DNA of 64,000 nucleotides from Spirochaetales bacterium (GTDB taxonomy: Bacteria > Spirochaetota > Spirochaetia > Sphaerochaetales > Sphaerochaetaceae): the NCBI GenBank assembly GCA_012838895.1, contig DUOJ01000132.1:1-64000 (forward strand), read 5' to 3'. Under the pieces are notes generated by a model that was not told the DNA's origin, searched no databases, and saw nothing but the letters and a program-made list of their open reading frames with translations. The position numbers and the translations under genes were made by a program. This document shows positions 9,066 through 22,111 of the stretch, piece after piece. The stretch's first letter is position 1. Each line of letters begins with the position of its first letter.

Positions 9066-9742
9066 GACGTGGAAAGAAATACGTAGAAGCCCTCCAGCAA
9101 ATTGATCGGACAAATCTCTACTCATTTGAAGAGGCAGTGACCCTCGTTAAGAAGGTTGCATTTGCTAAATTTGATGAGACCGTTGAGCTCTCCCTCAATC
9201 TCTCACTCAAGAAGAGTCAATCCGTACGTGATACCGTCGTTCTCCCCAACCAATTCTCAGCGGAGAAGAAGGTTTTGGTCTTCGCCAAAGGGGAAAAGGC
9301 CCAAGAGGCCCTCGATGCCGGTGCCACCTATGTGGGCGATATCGACCTTGTTGAGAAGATTAGAGAGGGGTGGTTAGACTTTGACGTTGCTGTGGCAACC
9401 CCCGATATGATGAAAGATGTTGGGCGTCTAGGCCCAATTCTTGGAAGACGTGGCTTGATGCCCAACCCCAAGACTCAAACTGTCACCTTTGATATCAAGG
9501 GGGCACTAGCCGAGTTGAAACAGGGGCGCGTTGAGTTTAGGTCTGATAAAACCGGAGTTGTCCACTTGGCGATTGGTAAGGTCTCGATGGATGAGACAAA
9601 GATTGTCGAGAACGCTAAAGTTGTCGTCGCTGAGGTTTTAAGGAGAAGGCCGGCTGATGCCAAGGGCGACTTCTTAAAGAGCATTGCTGTCAGTTCAACC
9701 ATGGGCCCTGGGGTGATGGTTTCAGTGAAAGATAACATCTAG
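9062..9742 (+). CDS. rplA: 50S ribosomal protein L1
   Basis: [20 protein letters not shown]; 4-nt overlap with rplK. Confidence 0.98.
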   Translation: MRRGKKYVEALQQIDRTNLYSFEEAVTLVKKVAFAKFDETVELSLNLSLKKSQSVRDTVVLPNQFSAEKKVLVFAKGEKAQEALDAGATYVGDIDLVEKIREGWLDFDVAVATPDMMKDVGRLGPILGRRGLMPNPKTQTVTFDIKGALAELKQGRVEFRSDKTGVVHLAIGKVSMDETKIVENAKVVVAEVLRRRPADAKGDFLKSIAVSSTMGPGVMVSVKDNI

Positions 9743-9755
9743 GAGGATGAGGATA

Positions 9756-10262
9756 ATGGCTAAATATGAGACGAAAAAAGCCCAATACAAGGTTGATGCC
9801 GTCAATGAGATGAAAACCGAATTCTCCAACTATGATGGCTATGTGTTTGCCGACTATCGTGGAATGAGTGTTGACCAGATTACCGAGTTGAGAACTAAGC
9901 TTAGACCACAAGAGGCCTCCTTTAGGGTTGTAAAAAACAGGTTTGCCAAGATTGCTATGGATGAACTCAAGGTAGAGGGCGTCGATGAGCACTTCGTTGG
10001 ACCAACCGCTGTTATGTTGACCAAAGGGGAAGATGCTTCGAGTTTAGCAACCAAGATTCTTTACGACTACGTCAAGAACACCCCCCTCGAGGTTAAGGGA
10101 GCCTACATCAATGGCCAACTTTTTGGCAAAGATGAGATTGAGGCTTATAGTAAGTTGCCCACAAGGCTCGAACTAATTTCTATGGTGATGGGGACACTCA
10201 AAGCCCCCTTGTCAAAGTTTGTTCGTACCCTCCAGGCAATCGTCGATTCGAAAGAAAATTAG
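9756..10262 (+). CDS. rplJ: 50S ribosomal protein L10
   Basis: L10 fold sequence (YVFADYRGMSVDQITELRTKLR), between rplA and rplL. Confidence 0.95.
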   Translation: MAKYETKKAQYKVDAVNEMKTEFSNYDGYVFADYRGMSVDQITELRTKLRPQEASFRVVKNRFAKIAMDELKVEGVDEHFVGPTAVMLTKGEDASSLATKILYDYVKNTPLEVKGAYINGQLFGKDEIEAYSKLPTRLELISMVMGTLKAPLSKFVRTLQAIVDSKEN

Positions 10263-10304
10263 ACGGTATTAGTCTTCACGTTTACGTAGACCTGCTACTA
10301 CCGT
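10263..10304 (+). promoter_or_regulatory. nested inverted repeats in rplJ-rplL spacer
   Basis: ACGGTA(10263-10268)/TACCGT(10299-10304), GTCT/AGAC (10272-10275/10288-10291), ACGT/ACGT (10278-10281/10284-10287). Confidence 0.4.
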
Positions 10305-10328
10305 TGATAAATAGAAGGAGAAGATAAT

Positions 10329-10706
10329 ATGGCTACTAAGAAAATTGATGAAATTTTAGAAGCAATCGCTAACATGAGTGTGCTTGAGGTCTCAGATCTT
10401 ATCAAAGCAATGGAAGAAAAATTTGACGTTACTGCTGCTGCCCCCGTCGCAGTTGCCGCCGTTGGTGGCGCCGCTGCTGAAGAGGTAGAAGAGCAGTCTG
10501 AATTTGATGTTGTCCTCAAGAGTGTCGCCGATGGGAAAACCATCCCTGTTATTAAAGAGGTGCGCGCAATTACCGGTCTCGGCCTTAAAGAGGCTAAGGA
10601 CCTTGTTGTTGCCGGCGGAGCTATCAAAGAGGGTGTTTCTAAAGAAGAGGCTAAAGAACTCAAAGAGAAACTTGAAGCTGCAGGCGCAACGATTGAAATT
10701 AAATAG
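10329..10706 (+). CDS. rplL: 50S ribosomal protein L7/L12
   Basis: [56 protein letters not shown]. Confidence 0.98.
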   Translation: MATKKIDEILEAIANMSVLEVSDLIKAMEEKFDVTAAAPVAVAAVGGAAAEEVEEQSEFDVVLKSVADGKTIPVIKEVRAITGLGLKEAKDLVVAGGAIKEGVSKEEAKELKEKLEAAGATIEIK

Positions 10707-10750
10707 CCTCGACTGCAGAGAGTATAAACAGGCATTAGCCTGAGGGATCA

Positions 10751-10772
10751 GCCACCGAATTTTTTCGGTGGC
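10751..10772 (+). promoter_or_regulatory. rplL-rpoB intergenic hairpin (attenuator-like)
   Basis: GCCACCGAA-TTTT-TTCGGTGGC perfect 9-bp stem; no U-tract follows. Confidence 0.55.
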
Positions 10773-10855
10773 CGATTGTGTCTACTACAATCCGATGTGT
10801 GGGTCGTCGGGGGTAACCCCGAATCTTCCGCAACACAGACCACCGGAGGGTACCA

Positions 10856-13800
10856 ATGGTTGCCAAAGGCAATTCAATTAATAGAAAATACATAGGGACA
10901 CACACCCAAGAGGTGTGTGAGCTGCCGAATCTCGTTGGAATTCAGCTCGATTCGTATGAGAGATTTCTCCAGCTCGACCGTATAAAACGGGGCGAGGCGA
11001 CCGACGCATCGGTTGGATTGGAGGCGGTCTTTCAGTCAGCTTTCCCAATCGAGAGTCAAAATGGGGAGATGTGTCTCCACTATCACGGCTATACAATCGA
11101 TTACGACAACATCAAGTTTTCCGAATTTGAGTGTAAGCGGAAGGGGAGGACCTACTCTATCCCCATCAAGGCTACCATTAGCCTTGAGTTGACAGCTACA
11201 GGGGAGTTGCGTCAGCGTGAAATCTTCTTTGGAGATTTCCCCTTAATGACCGACCGGGGAACCTTTATTATTAACGGCGCTGAGCGCGTTGTTGTCAGTC
11301 AGATTCACCGCTCTCCCGGAGTAATCTTCTCCGATGATAAAGGGGTCTTCTCTTCGAGGATTATCCCCTACAGAGGCTCTTGGTTAGAGTTTGAAATTGA
11401 AGACAAAAAGAAAGAGCTAATCTACGCCAAGATTGACAGAAAGAAGAAGATTCTGGGAACCCTCTTCCTTCGGGCAATCGGTTTTGATACTCGAGAGAAG
11501 ATAATTGCGGCTTTCTACCAGCCAAAGAGTGTCACTCTCGATAAAGATCCCCAAGCCAACAACGAGTTAGTTGGAAAGGTTGTCTTTAACGACATCTACT
11601 CCACCAAGGGGGGGAAAAGTGCCCCTAAACTCCTTAGGGCGGGCGATGAACTCTCTCCAGCAATCTTAGAGGCCCTCGTTAAAGATGGTGTTAAGTCGCT
11701 CCAGATTATCGACGAAGAGCACCCTAATTCCCTCCACTCCAACATAATTCTCAACTGTTTTGAGGTTGAAGATGCCAAGTATACCCAAGAGGGGAATGAT
11801 GAGCCGATGAAAGAGGATGTTCTTTCCCCCATCTATGCCGTTTTACAACCCGGAGAGATGATTGCTATCGATAGGGCCGAAAAAGATCTTCCTGACCAAT
11901 TCTTCTCGAGTCGACGTTACGACCTAGGGAGTGTTGGACGCTATAAATTTAATAAGAAATTTGCCACCGATGATGAGGCTGAAGAGGAGGCGAGTACCGA
12001 TTTGACGGTTCTTACCCCCCAAGATATCACCAACACTATGGACTTCTTAATTAAGGTCTACATCGGTGAAGAGAACGTTGACGATATTGACCACCTTGGT
12101 AACCGGCGAGTCCGGTCGGTGGGCGAGCTCCTCCAAAACCAACTTAGTGCTGCTTTTGCTAGGATGGAGCGGATTGCCCGTGAGAGGATGAACTTAGAGA
12201 GCAACCAAGCCAAACCGCAAGACCTAATCTCGATTAAGCCGGTGGTGGCCGCTATTAAAGAGTTCTTCGGTTCCTCCCAGTTGAGCCAGTTTATGGACCA
12301 GGTTAACCCCTTAGCTGAACTAACCCATAAGCGACGTCTCAACGCCTTAGGCCCTGGCGGACTATCGCGTGATAGAGCCTCCTTTGAGGTGCGTGATGTC
12401 CACTACACCCACTATGGGCGCATGTGTCCTATCGAGACCCCTGAAGGACCCAATATTGGTCTGATTGTCTCATTAGCCAACTACACCAGAGTCAACAAAC
12501 ATGGCTTCTTAGAGACCCCCTACAGGCGGGTTGTTGATGGGGTTGTGAGTGATGATGTGCGCTACCTCGATGCTAACGACGAAGAGAAATACTTTATAGC
12601 TCAAGCCAACTCCCCCCTCGATAAGAATGGGAACTTCATTGAAGAGAATATTCCGGTGAGACGCAGTGGCGATTACACCACCCGTGGTGCCAAAGATGTG
12701 CGCTACATGGACGTTTCGCCCATGCAGGTTATCAGTGTGGCGGCCTCACTAATCCCCTTCTTGGAGCACGACGACGCCAACCGAGCCTTAATGGGTTCCA
12801 ACATGCAGCGCCAAGCTGTCCCTCTCCTCTTCCCCGAAGCCCCCTTAGTGGGGACCGGTATGGAGGGTCGCACAGCCTACGACTCAGGTGTTCTAATTAA
12901 AGCCAAGCGGGGCGGAACCGTCAGTTACGTCTCCTCAACGCGCATTGAGATTATCCCCGACAAGGCTGAGATTGAGGGTGAAATTGACCTCTACAATATT
13001 CAGAAGTTTGAGCGGACCAACCAAGACACCTGTTTCAACCAGAAGCCAATTGTCTCCTTGGGAGAGAAGATCGAGGCTGGTCAGGTGATTGCCGATGGAC
13101 CAGCAACCCATGATGGTGAGCTCGCCTTAGGGCGCAACATCTTAGTCGGGTTTGTCCCATGGAACGGTTACAACTACGAAGACGCCGTCCTAATTTCAGA
13201 GAGGGTGGTTAAAGAGGATATCTACACCTCAATCCACATCAAAGAGTTCACGACCGACATTAGAGAGACTAAATTGGGCCCCGAGAAATTGACCCGTGAT
13301 ATCCCCAACACCAGCGAGAAGAGCTTAGAGCAACTCGATGAAGATGGGATTGTGAGGGTTGGTTCGGTTGTCCGACCTGGCCATATTTTGGTTGGAAAGG
13401 TGACCCCCAAGTCTGAGTCTGATACTACTCCCGAGTTTAAACTTCTCAACTCAATCTTTGGAGAGAAGGCCAAAGAGGTCCGTGATACCTCGCTCAAAGT
13501 TCCCCACGGAACCGAAGGGACTATTATCGATATTCAACGTCTCAAGCGAAGTGAGGGGGATGAATTACCCCCAGGGGTCGACGAGATGGTTAAGGTCCTG
13601 ATTGCCACCAAGCGCAAACTGCGTCAAGGGGACAAGATGGCTGGACGCCACGGAAACAAAGGTGTTGTCGCCCTAGTCCTGCCTGAAGAGGATATGCCTT
13701 TCATGGAAGATGGAACTCCCCTCGATGTCTGTTTGAACCCCCTTGGGGTCCCCTCGAGGATGAATATTGGTCAGCTAATGGAGACCCAGCTAGGTTGGGC

Positions 13801-14374
13801 CGCCCACTCCTTGGATGAGTGGTACTCTTCTCCCGTCTTCCAATCGGCTTCGGTTGAAGAAATTGAGGCGAAGATGAAAGAGGCCAACCTCCCGATTAAC
13901 TCCAAGACAACCCTCTACGATGGACGCACCGGTATTCCTTTTGTCAATCCAGTCTTCTGTGGGTACACCTACTACCTTAAATTGCACCACTTGGTTGACG
14001 ATAAGATGCACGCTAGGTCAACCGGTCCCTACTCGTTAGTTACCCAACAACCACTGGGTGGAAAAGCTCAGTTTGGTGGGCAGAGGCTAGGAGAGATGGA
14101 AGTTTGGGCACTTGAGGCGTATGGAGCAGCAAACACCTTGCAAGAGCTCCTCACCATCAAGTCAGATGATATGAATGGGCGGGTCAAAATTTACGAAAGT
14201 ATCGTGAAAGGGGAGCCAGCAACCAATGCAGGGATGCCCGAGGCTTTCAATGTACTCGTTCAAGAAGTTCGTGGGTTAGCCCTCGATATGTCCGTCTACG
14301 ACTCAAAAGGGAGACAACTCCCCTTGACCGAGCGGGATGAAGAGCTAATCAACAAACGAGATTCTACAAATTAA
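10856..14374 (+). CDS. rpoB: RNA polymerase subunit beta
   Basis: [68 protein letters not shown]. Confidence 0.99.
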   Translation: MVAKGNSINRKYIGTHTQEVCELPNLVGIQLDSYERFLQLDRIKRGEATDASVGLEAVFQSAFPIESQNGEMCLHYHGYTIDYDNIKFSEFECKRKGRTYSIPIKATISLELTATGELRQREIFFGDFPLMTDRGTFIINGAERVVVSQIHRSPGVIFSDDKGVFSSRIIPYRGSWLEFEIEDKKKELIYAKIDRKKKILGTLFLRAIGFDTREKIIAAFYQPKSVTLDKDPQANNELVGKVVFNDIYSTKGGKSAPKLLRAGDELSPAILEALVKDGVKSLQIIDEEHPNSLHSNIILNCFEVEDAKYTQEGNDEPMKEDVLSPIYAVLQPGEMIAIDRAEKDLPDQFFSSRRYDLGSVGRYKFNKKFATDDEAEEEASTDLTVLTPQDITNTMDFLIKVYIGEENVDDIDHLGNRRVRSVGELLQNQLSAAFARMERIARERMNLESNQAKPQDLISIKPVVAAIKEFFGSSQLSQFMDQVNPLAELTHKRRLNALGPGGLSRDRASFEVRDVHYTHYGRMCPIETPEGPNIGLIVSLANYTRVNKHGFLETPYRRVVDGVVSDDVRYLDANDEEKYFIAQANSPLDKNGNFIEENIPVRRSGDYTTRGAKDVRYMDVSPMQVISVAASLIPFLEHDDANRALMGSNMQRQAVPLLFPEAPLVGTGMEGRTAYDSGVLIKAKRGGTVSYVSSTRIEIIPDKAEIEGEIDLYNIQKFERTNQDTCFNQKPIVSLGEKIEAGQVIADGPATHDGELALGRNILVGFVPWNGYNYEDAVLISERVVKEDIYTSIHIKEFTTDIRETKLGPEKLTRDIPNTSEKSLEQLDEDGIVRVGSVVRPGHILVGKVTPKSESDTTPEFKLLNSIFGEKAKEVRDTSLKVPHGTEGTIIDIQRLKRSEGDELPPGVDEMVKVLIATKRKLRQGDKMAGRHGNKGVVALVLPEEDMPFMEDGTPLDVCLNPLGVPSRMNIGQLMETQLGWAAHSLDEWYSSPVFQSASVEEIEAKMKEANLPINSKTTLYDGRTGIPFVNPVFCGYTYYLKLHHLVDDKMHARSTGPYSLVTQQPLGGKAQFGGQRLGEMEVWALEAYGAANTLQELLTIKSDDMNGRVKIYESIVKGEPATNAGMPEAFNVLVQEVRGLALDMSVYDSKGRQLPLTERDEELINKRDSTN

Positions 14375-14388
14375 GCAGGAGATTTCGG

Positions 14389-17300
14389 ATGAAGGAAATT
14401 CAGGATTTCGACAGCATCATGATAAAATTGGCCAGCCCTGAGCAAATCAGAGCGTGGTCGTACGGTGAGGTCAAGAAGCCAGAGACAATTAACTACCGGA
14501 CACTAAGACCGGAGCGTGACGGACTCTTTTGCGAGAAAATATTTGGGACAACTAAAGAGTGGGAGTGTTACTGTGGTAAGTTCAAATCGATCCGGTACAA
14601 AGGGGTGATTTGTGACCGCTGTGGCGTTGAAGTGACCCACTTTAAGGTGCGCCGTGAGCGGATGGGGCATATCGATTTAGCCTCTCCTGTTTCTCACATC
14701 TGGTACTACCGTTCAGTCCCCTCAAGGATGTCACTCATCCTCGATATCCCCCGTACCGCCCTCCAATCAATTCTCTACTACGAGAAGTATGTGGTGGTTA
14801 ACCCGGGTGAGACCGAGTTACAGTACAAACAACTCTTAACCGAAGATGAGTACTACGAGGCTCGCGACCAGTTTGGAGAGTCTTTCCAAGCGATGATGGG
14901 GGCCGAAGCGGTTAAATTTCTCCTTGAAAAATTAGACTTAGAGGCACTCTCAGCTGAACTACGTGAGCAGATGATTGCTAAGGGCGAGAAAGCCGACAAA
15001 CGTCTTCTCAGACGTATTGAGGTAGTTGAAAACTTCCGCGACAGCGGTAACCGCCCCGAGTGGATGATTCTAACGGTAATTCCAGTAATTCCTCCCGAGC
15101 TGCGCCCTATGGTTCAACTCGATGGGGGACGCTTTGCAACTAGCGACCTCAACGACCTCTATCGGCGGGTCATTAACCGTAACAACCGGCTAACGCGACT
15201 GATGAGCCTCCATGCACCCGATATTATTATCCGCAACGAGAAACGGATGCTGCAAGAGGCGGTTGATGCCCTATTTGATAACTCTAAGAAGAAGAGGGTT
15301 GTGAAGGGGGCTTCAAACCGTCCCCTCAAGAGCCTCTCCGATATGCTCAAAGGGAAACAGGGGCGCTTTAGACAAAACTTGCTTGGCAAAAGGGTCGACT
15401 ACAGTGGTCGTTCAGTTATTGTGGTGGGGCCCGAATTGCGCCTCCACCAGTGTGGACTCCCCTCTAAGATGGCTTTAGAGCTCTACAAACCCTTTATTAT
15501 GAAGCGGTTGGTACAAAATAGGGTCGTTTATAATATCAAGAAGGCTAAAACCTTGGTTGAGCAGGAGACCCCTGAAGTTTGGGCTATCCTCGACGATGTG
15601 GTGAAAGAGCACCCGGTCCTCTTAAACAGAGCACCCACCCTGCACCGCCTTGGAATCCAAGCTTTTGAGCCCGTTTTAATCGATGGCAAAGCTATTAAAC
15701 TCCACCCGCTAGTGTGTCACGCCTACAACGCCGACTTTGACGGCGACCAGATGGCAGTCCACGTACCCCTCACCCAAGCGGCCCAGATTGAGTGTTGGAC
15801 TTTGATGCTCTCAACTAACAACCTCCTGGACCCTGCCAACGGTAAGCCCATTGTTTTCCCCTCACAAGATATGGTGTTGGGGATTAACTACCTTACCAAA
15901 GAGATGAAAGGGGCTAAGGGGACGGGTCGTTTCTACGACAACCTCTCTGAAATAATTATGGCGATTGAAGTCGATGCCCTCTCCTATAACGCCCTCATAA
16001 GGTACCGTTTAGAGGATGGGAAGGTGATTGAGACCACCCCTGGTAGAGTTATTTTTAACTCGGAAATGCCCCCTGAGATTGAGTTCCAAAACGTCTGTTT
16101 TGGCGACAGAGAGCTGAAGCGCCTAGTGGGTGAAGTTATTCAAAACCAGAAGGCCTCAGTTGCCACTAAGATGCTCGACTCGATTAAAGATATTGGTTTT
16201 AAATATGCGACCCTCTTTGGGGCCACGATTGGTCTTTCCGATATGATTGTCCCCGAGGCGAAATCTGCGATGGTAAAAGAAGCCGAACAACGCCAAGAGG
16301 AGATTCGTGAACAGTACCGTCAAGGGCATATTACCCAAGACGAGCGCTACAACCGCGTGATTGAGGTGTGGAGTAAGACCACTGAAGAGATTTCAAGCTC
16401 CCTCATGGATGAGCTCAAAGTGAGTCAAAATGGATTTAACCCCCTCTTCATGATGGCCGACTCAGGGGCTAGAGGTTCGAAGACCCAGATTAGACAGCTG
16501 GGTGGAATGCGGGGACTGATGGCTAAGCCCTCAGGCGATATCATCGAATTCCCCATTCGCTCCAACTTTAAAGAGGGGCTCTCGATTATTGAGTTCTTCA
16601 TCTCAACTAACGGTGCCCGTAAGGGGTTGGCCGATACCGCCCTCAAAACAGCTGAAGCTGGTTACCTAACTAGAAGATTGGTCGACATTGCCCAAGACGT
16701 AGTGATTAACGAAGACGATTGTGGAACAATCAATGGGATTGAGCGTTCAGCGATGAAGGATGGAGACGACATTGTTGAGTCGCTCGCCGACCGTATTGTG
16801 GGACGCTACACCTTAGAGAAGGTGATCCACCCCATAACCGGTGAACTAATTTTAGATGTTAACTCAGAGATTACCCGCTCCAAATCGTACGAGATTGAGG
16901 AGGCGGGAATTGAGACCGTCGTTATTCGAACTGTCCTCACTTGTGAAGCCCACCACGGCGTCTGCCGCATGTGTTATGGACGTAACTTGGCCACTAACCG
17001 CCCCGTCGATATTGGAGAGGCGGTCGGAATTATTGCTGCCCAATCAATTGGTCAGCCAGGGACCCAGTTGACGATGAGAACCTTCCACATCGGAGGAACT
17101 GCCACCAGTGGAGCTGAAGATAACAAATTTGCCTTCCACCACCCAGTAGTGATCAACAAAGTTGAGGGGCAGATGGTAGAGACAACAGAAGGGGCACGCC
17201 TCTTTACCCGTAAGGGATTCATCTACTACTCGAGGGTCTTCTCTGAAGTGGCAATCAAGAAGGCTAAAAATTTCCTCGTCGAAGATGGAGATAAGGTCTT

Positions 17301-18633
17301 TGTCGGCGCCCCCCTCTACGAAGATGATAAGGGGAAGCAGGTGAGCTCAGCCCACTTAGGGATTGTTAAATTTGTCAAAGATAAACTCTATATTGTCGCT
17401 CCCGAACAGAGAATTGAGGTGCGTAACGGTTCTGAGCTGAAAGTTGAAGTTGACGCCTATGTTGCCGAAGGGGCAACAGTGGTCCTCTTTGACCCCTTCA
17501 GTGAGCCAATTATTGCCGAGGTTGATGGGACAATTAAGTTTGTCGATATCAAATTGGGGACAACTCTTAGGGAGGAGGTCAACATTGAGACCGGCTCGAT
17601 TGAGAAGAAAATCACCGACCATATCAGTGAGACTCTCCAGCCCCGTATCTTGGTGATGGGGGAGGGTGAAGAGCCATTGGCTACCTACTTCCTCCCCGCC
17701 TCCTCCTACCTCAACATCGACGATGGTGTTAAGGTGAAAAAGGGGAGAATCTTGGCTAAGCTTCTCAAAGAGAGTGTTAAGACCAAAGATATTACTGGAG
17801 GTCTACCCAGAGTTGGGGAACTCTTTGAGGCTCGCCGGCCCAAGAACCCCGCTGTCTTAGCCCAAGTTGATGGCTATGTCTACTTCGACTCGGTCGCCAA
17901 AGGGAAGCGGATTATTATCATTGAAGACGATTTTGGTCAGAGGTACAAACACCAAATCCCCCTCCATAAACATATGATTGCCCGTGATGGTGACCGTATT
18001 GAGGCGGGTGAACCGATGTGTGACGGAGCCATTGATCCCCACGATATCCTCGATATTTTGGGAGAGAGTGCCCTCCAAGCCTTCTTGCTCGATGAGATTC
18101 AAGAGGTCTACCGCCTCCAAGGCGTCGATATCAACGACAAGCACCTTGGTGTCGTAGTACGCCAGATGTTGCGTAAAGTTGAGATTATTAACGTCGGAGA
18201 CACTGGATTTATCCAGGGGCAACAGGTAGATAAGTACCGCTTCCATGAGGAGAACTCGAGGGTTATCTCGGAGGGAGGACAACCGGCTGATGCCCGTCCA
18301 ATGCTCTTGGGAATCACCCGAGCATCACTCAGCATCGACTCTTTCATCTCTGCAGCTTCATTCCAAGAAACGACTAAGGTATTGACAAATGCAGCAATTG
18401 CTGGTAGTAGAGACGTGTTGCGCGGACTGAAAGAGAACGTAATTATTGGTCAACTAATTCCGGCAGGGACCGGGATGAAACGCTATAGAAATATACGTGT
18501 TAAAGAGGATAGCCCAATTGACCTTGGTGAAAAGGTTCAATCTTTGATGGGCTCTCATCGTGCGCAAATGTCCATAGAGGACGCTGAAGATTTGGAATTT
18601 GAGGGAGAACTTCTAGAAGATGATGATGAATAG
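14389..18633 (+). CDS. rpoC: RNA polymerase subunit beta'
   Basis: [13 protein letters not shown] catalytic motif; N-terminal zinc ribbon [23 protein letters not shown]. Confidence 0.99.
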   Translation: MKEIQDFDSIMIKLASPEQIRAWSYGEVKKPETINYRTLRPERDGLFCEKIFGTTKEWECYCGKFKSIRYKGVICDRCGVEVTHFKVRRERMGHIDLASPVSHIWYYRSVPSRMSLILDIPRTALQSILYYEKYVVVNPGETELQYKQLLTEDEYYEARDQFGESFQAMMGAEAVKFLLEKLDLEALSAELREQMIAKGEKADKRLLRRIEVVENFRDSGNRPEWMILTVIPVIPPELRPMVQLDGGRFATSDLNDLYRRVINRNNRLTRLMSLHAPDIIIRNEKRMLQEAVDALFDNSKKKRVVKGASNRPLKSLSDMLKGKQGRFRQNLLGKRVDYSGRSVIVVGPELRLHQCGLPSKMALELYKPFIMKRLVQNRVVYNIKKAKTLVEQETPEVWAILDDVVKEHPVLLNRAPTLHRLGIQAFEPVLIDGKAIKLHPLVCHAYNADFDGDQMAVHVPLTQAAQIECWTLMLSTNNLLDPANGKPIVFPSQDMVLGINYLTKEMKGAKGTGRFYDNLSEIIMAIEVDALSYNALIRYRLEDGKVIETTPGRVIFNSEMPPEIEFQNVCFGDRELKRLVGEVIQNQKASVATKMLDSIKDIGFKYATLFGATIGLSDMIVPEAKSAMVKEAEQRQEEIREQYRQGHITQDERYNRVIEVWSKTTEEISSSLMDELKVSQNGFNPLFMMADSGARGSKTQIRQLGGMRGLMAKPSGDIIEFPIRSNFKEGLSIIEFFISTNGARKGLADTALKTAEAGYLTRRLVDIAQDVVINEDDCGTINGIERSAMKDGDDIVESLADRIVGRYTLEKVIHPITGELILDVNSEITRSKSYEIEEAGIETVVIRTVLTCEAHHGVCRMCYGRNLATNRPVDIGEAVGIIAAQSIGQPGTQLTMRTFHIGGTATSGAEDNKFAFHHPVVINKVEGQMVETTEGARLFTRKGFIYYSRVFSEVAIKKAKNFLVEDGDKVFVGAPLYEDDKGKQVSSAHLGIVKFVKDKLYIVAPEQRIEVRNGSELKVEVDAYVAEGATVVLFDPFSEPIIAEVDGTIKFVDIKLGTTLREEVNIETGSIEKKITDHISETLQPRILVMGEGEEPLATYFLPASSYLNIDDGVKVKKGRILAKLLKESVKTKDITGGLPRVGELFEARRPKNPAVLAQVDGYVYFDSVAKGKRIIIIEDDFGQRYKHQIPLHKHMIARDGDRIEAGEPMCDGAIDPHDILDILGESALQAFLLDEIQEVYRLQGVDINDKHLGVVVRQMLRKVEIINVGDTGFIQGQQVDKYRFHEENSRVISEGGQPADARPMLLGITRASLSIDSFISAASFQETTKVLTNAAIAGSRDVLRGLKENVIIGQLIPAGTGMKRYRNIRVKEDSPIDLGEKVQSLMGSHRAQMSIEDAEDLEFEGELLEDDDE

Positions 18634-18699
18634 AAGTTGTCATGCTGACCTTAAGGACCAGATGAAGATTTTGAAACTAAAGAGGGAGTGTATCGTAAG

Positions 18700-19556
<857 letters not shown>

Positions 19557-19588
19557 TTTAGGCAAGATTATAAAGATGAGGGTTTCTA

Positions 19589-19617
19589 TTGACACAACTT
19601 AGCAAACCCTCTATATT
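19589..19617 (+). promoter_or_regulatory. sigma70-type promoter driving tuf leader
   Basis: TTGACA (19589-19594) - 17 nt - TATATT (19612-19617). Confidence 0.75.
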
Positions 19618-19623
19618 TGCAAA

Positions 19624-19900
19624 GGTGTCCTAAAGGGGCTTAATTTGCCCTTTTAGGCGTTGTGAAGAGCCAAACCGATCATCCGACTTAATAATGGGTG
19701 GTAAGGTGGTTCCAGAAACAGATTTTTGATAATTTCTGTACTAAGTCGCTAGACTTTGATGCTCTACCGACCGCTGGGACCCCTTCCACGTGCATTTAAG
19801 AAATCGGACAGTGTTTGCCTCATTATAGGGAAAGCTAAAGGCGTCTTGCCTTTATGGAGCATGATACAAATATTTTTGTGATTAAGAGATCACAAGGAGG
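19624..19900 (+). promoter_or_regulatory. long structured 5' leader of tuf (candidate regulatory RNA)
   Basis: Serial hairpins: CCTAAAGGGGC/GCCCTTTTAGG (19629-19657); CAGAAA/TTTCTG (19713-19738); AAGTC/GACTT (19743-19756); AAAGGC/GCCTTT (19837-19853); TTGTGAT/ATCACAA (19876-19895) abutting SD GGAGG (19896-19900). Confidence 0.5.
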
Positions 19901-19905
19901 ATCTG

Positions 19906-21096
19906 ATGGCTAAACAGAAATTCAATAGAACAAAGCCACACGTAAACGTCGGCACCATCGGTCACGTAGACCATGGCAAGACTACTCTTACAGCTGCAAT
20001 AACAATGTATGCTGGTCGCCAGAGCGGTGACAAAGTTATGAACTACGAGGAGATTGATAACGCCCCAGAAGAGAAGGCAAGAGGAATCACAATCAATACT
20101 CGTCACGTTGAGTACCAGACTGAGAACAGGCACTATGCCCACGTCGACTGTCCCGGACACGCAGACTACATCAAGAATATGATCACCGGTGCAGCCCAGA
20201 TGGACGGCGCTATTATCGTAGTTGCTGCCACTGATGGTGCTATGGCCCAAACCAAAGAGCACATCTTGCTCGCCCGCCAGGTTGGCGTTCCCACAATCGT
20301 TGTTTTCATCAACAAGACCGACCAGGTTGACGACCCCGATCTTATCGAGCTCGTCGAAGAAGAGATGCGCGACCTCCTCTCCGAGTACGGCTTTGATGGG
20401 GAAAATACCCCCATTATTAAGGGTTCTGCTTATGAGGCGATGGAGCACATGGATGATCCTGAAAAAGTTAAACCAATTCAGGAGCTTCTCGATGCAATGG
20501 ATGCCTATATCCCACTCCCCGAGCGTGCTGTAGACAAACCCTTCTTGATGCCCATTGAGGACGTCTTCTCAATTTCTGGCCGCGGTACTGTTGTTACCGG
20601 TAGAATTGAGCGTGGTGTCCTTAAGGTTAATGACCCCGTCTCTATTGTTGGAATTCGACCAACCAGAGACACCGTCTGTACCGGAGTTGAGATGTTCAAC
20701 AAGCTCCTTGATGAGGGGCAAGCTGGCGATAACGTTGGTGCACTCTTGCGTGGTGTTGATAAGAACGAAGTTATGCGTGGTCAAGTTTTGGCTAAACCCA
20801 AAACAATTACCCCCCACACCAAGTTTGTTGGAACAGTCTATGTTCTCAGCAAGGAAGAGGGAGGCCGCCACAAGCCATTCTTCTCAGGTTATCGACCCCA
20901 GTTCTACTTCAGAACTACCGATATCACCGGTTCAGTTACCCTCCCCGAGGACAAGCAAATGGTCCTTCCTGGAGATAACACCGAGCTTCGTGTTGAGTTG
21001 ATCAACCCCATCGCAATGGATAAGGGTTTGAGATTTGCCATCCGTGAAGGCGGTAAAACCGTTGCTTCTGGACAGGTTATTGAAATCTTAGAGTAA
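19906..21096 (+). CDS. tuf: elongation factor Tu
   Basis: [39 protein letters not shown]. Confidence 0.99.
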   Translation: MAKQKFNRTKPHVNVGTIGHVDHGKTTLTAAITMYAGRQSGDKVMNYEEIDNAPEEKARGITINTRHVEYQTENRHYAHVDCPGHADYIKNMITGAAQMDGAIIVVAATDGAMAQTKEHILLARQVGVPTIVVFINKTDQVDDPDLIELVEEEMRDLLSEYGFDGENTPIIKGSAYEAMEHMDDPEKVKPIQELLDAMDAYIPLPERAVDKPFLMPIEDVFSISGRGTVVTGRIERGVLKVNDPVSIVGIRPTRDTVCTGVEMFNKLLDEGQAGDNVGALLRGVDKNEVMRGQVLAKPKTITPHTKFVGTVYVLSKEEGGRHKPFFSGYRPQFYFRTTDITGSVTLPEDKQMVLPGDNTELRVELINPIAMDKGLRFAIREGGKTVASGQVIEILE

Positions 21097-21108
21097 TTAA
21101 GATTAACT

Positions 21109-21148
21109 GTCTTGCCTCGCAAGAGATTGCGGGCAAGACTTGTTTTTT
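21109..21148 (+). terminator. intrinsic terminator/attenuator between tuf and rpsJ
   Basis: GTCTTGCC-T-CGCAA / TTGCGGGCAAGAC, one bulge, GAGA loop, followed by TTGTTTTTT; SD GGAGG immediately after. Confidence 0.75.
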
Positions 21149-21157
21149 GGAGGAATG

Positions 21158-21466
21158 ATGGCAACGGATAGAATTCGAGTACGGTTGAGAGGATTTGATA
21201 TTGAGCTGGTAGAACAGAGCTCAAAGGCTATTGTGCAAACAGTTGAGAAGGCCGGCGCAAAGGTTTCCGGTCCTGTGCCTCTCCCAACTCGTATCAACAA
21301 ATACACTGTTCTCAGGTCACCTCATGTGAACAAGAAATCTCGCGAACAGTTCGAGATGCGAACCCACAAGAGACTGATTGATATTTTGGACCCTACATCA
21401 AAAGTCATGGATTCCCTTATGAAGCTTGAGCTCCCTAGCGGAGTCGATGTAGAGATTAGACAGTAA
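21158..21466 (+). CDS. rpsJ: 30S ribosomal protein S10
   Basis: [62 protein letters not shown]. Confidence 0.99.
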   Translation: MATDRIRVRLRGFDIELVEQSSKAIVQTVEKAGAKVSGPVPLPTRINKYTVLRSPHVNKKSREQFEMRTHKRLIDILDPTSKVMDSLMKLELPSGVDVEIRQ

Positions 21467-21481
21467 GAGTTGAGGTAAGAG

Positions 21482-22102
21482 ATGTTAGGGCTTATTGGGA
21501 AAAAATTAGGAATGACGCAGGTATTTGATGCCGATGGGCGTCTTATTCCAGTGACAGTTATAAAAATTGAAGATAACGTGGTTATTGAGAATCGGACAGT
21601 TGAGAAGAATGGGTATAACGCATGTGTTCTCGGTTCTATTGACAAGAAGAAGAGTCAAACCACTAAGCCATATGCAGGTCAGTTTAAAGATGTTTGCGAT
21701 CCAAAGAAAACTTTGGTAGAAATTCGCGATTTTGGCCAAGAGACAGCCGTTGGTGATGTCCTTGGAGTCGATATGTTTAAAGATGTCCTGTTTGTCGATG
21801 TGGTTGGTACCTCTAAAGGAAAAGGATTCCAGGGGGGTGTTAAGCGTCACGGTTTTGCGGGAGGACGCGCTACCCACGGTTCAAAGTTTCACCGCGGAAT
21901 TGGTGGAACGGCAATGTCGGCATACCCTGCTAGAACTTTTAAGGGGACTAGAATGCCGGGAAGGATGGGGACAGACCGCGTGACTGTTCAGAACCTTCGC
22001 GTTGTCAAGATTGATGAAGAGTTGAAAGTTCTTTTGGTGAAAGGAGCTGTCCCTGGCCCCGCGCAGGGCGTCGTCATCGTTAGAAAAGCGAAGAAGAAGT
22101 AG
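21482..22102 (+). CDS. rplC: 50S ribosomal protein L3
   Basis: [50 protein letters not shown]. Confidence 0.98.
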   Translation: MLGLIGKKLGMTQVFDADGRLIPVTVIKIEDNVVIENRTVEKNGYNACVLGSIDKKKSQTTKPYAGQFKDVCDPKKTLVEIRDFGQETAVGDVLGVDMFKDVLFVDVVGTSKGKGFQGGVKRHGFAGGRATHGSKFHRGIGGTAMSAYPARTFKGTRMPGRMGTDRVTVQNLRVVKIDEELKVLLVKGAVPGPAQGVVIVRKAKKK

Positions 22103-22111
22103 AGGCGAAAG

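Noticed and set aside
19624-19900. T-box, tmRNA, SRP RNA or other known riboswitch in the tuf leader
   Set aside because: No AGGGTGGNACCGCG T-box core, no tmRNA ends and no SRP GGTCAGG/AGCAGCC signature; left as an unnamed leader.
19882-20871. Several minus-strand and +2 frame ORFs across tuf
   Set aside because: Shadows of the strongly biased tuf reading frame; no independent start signals or motifs.
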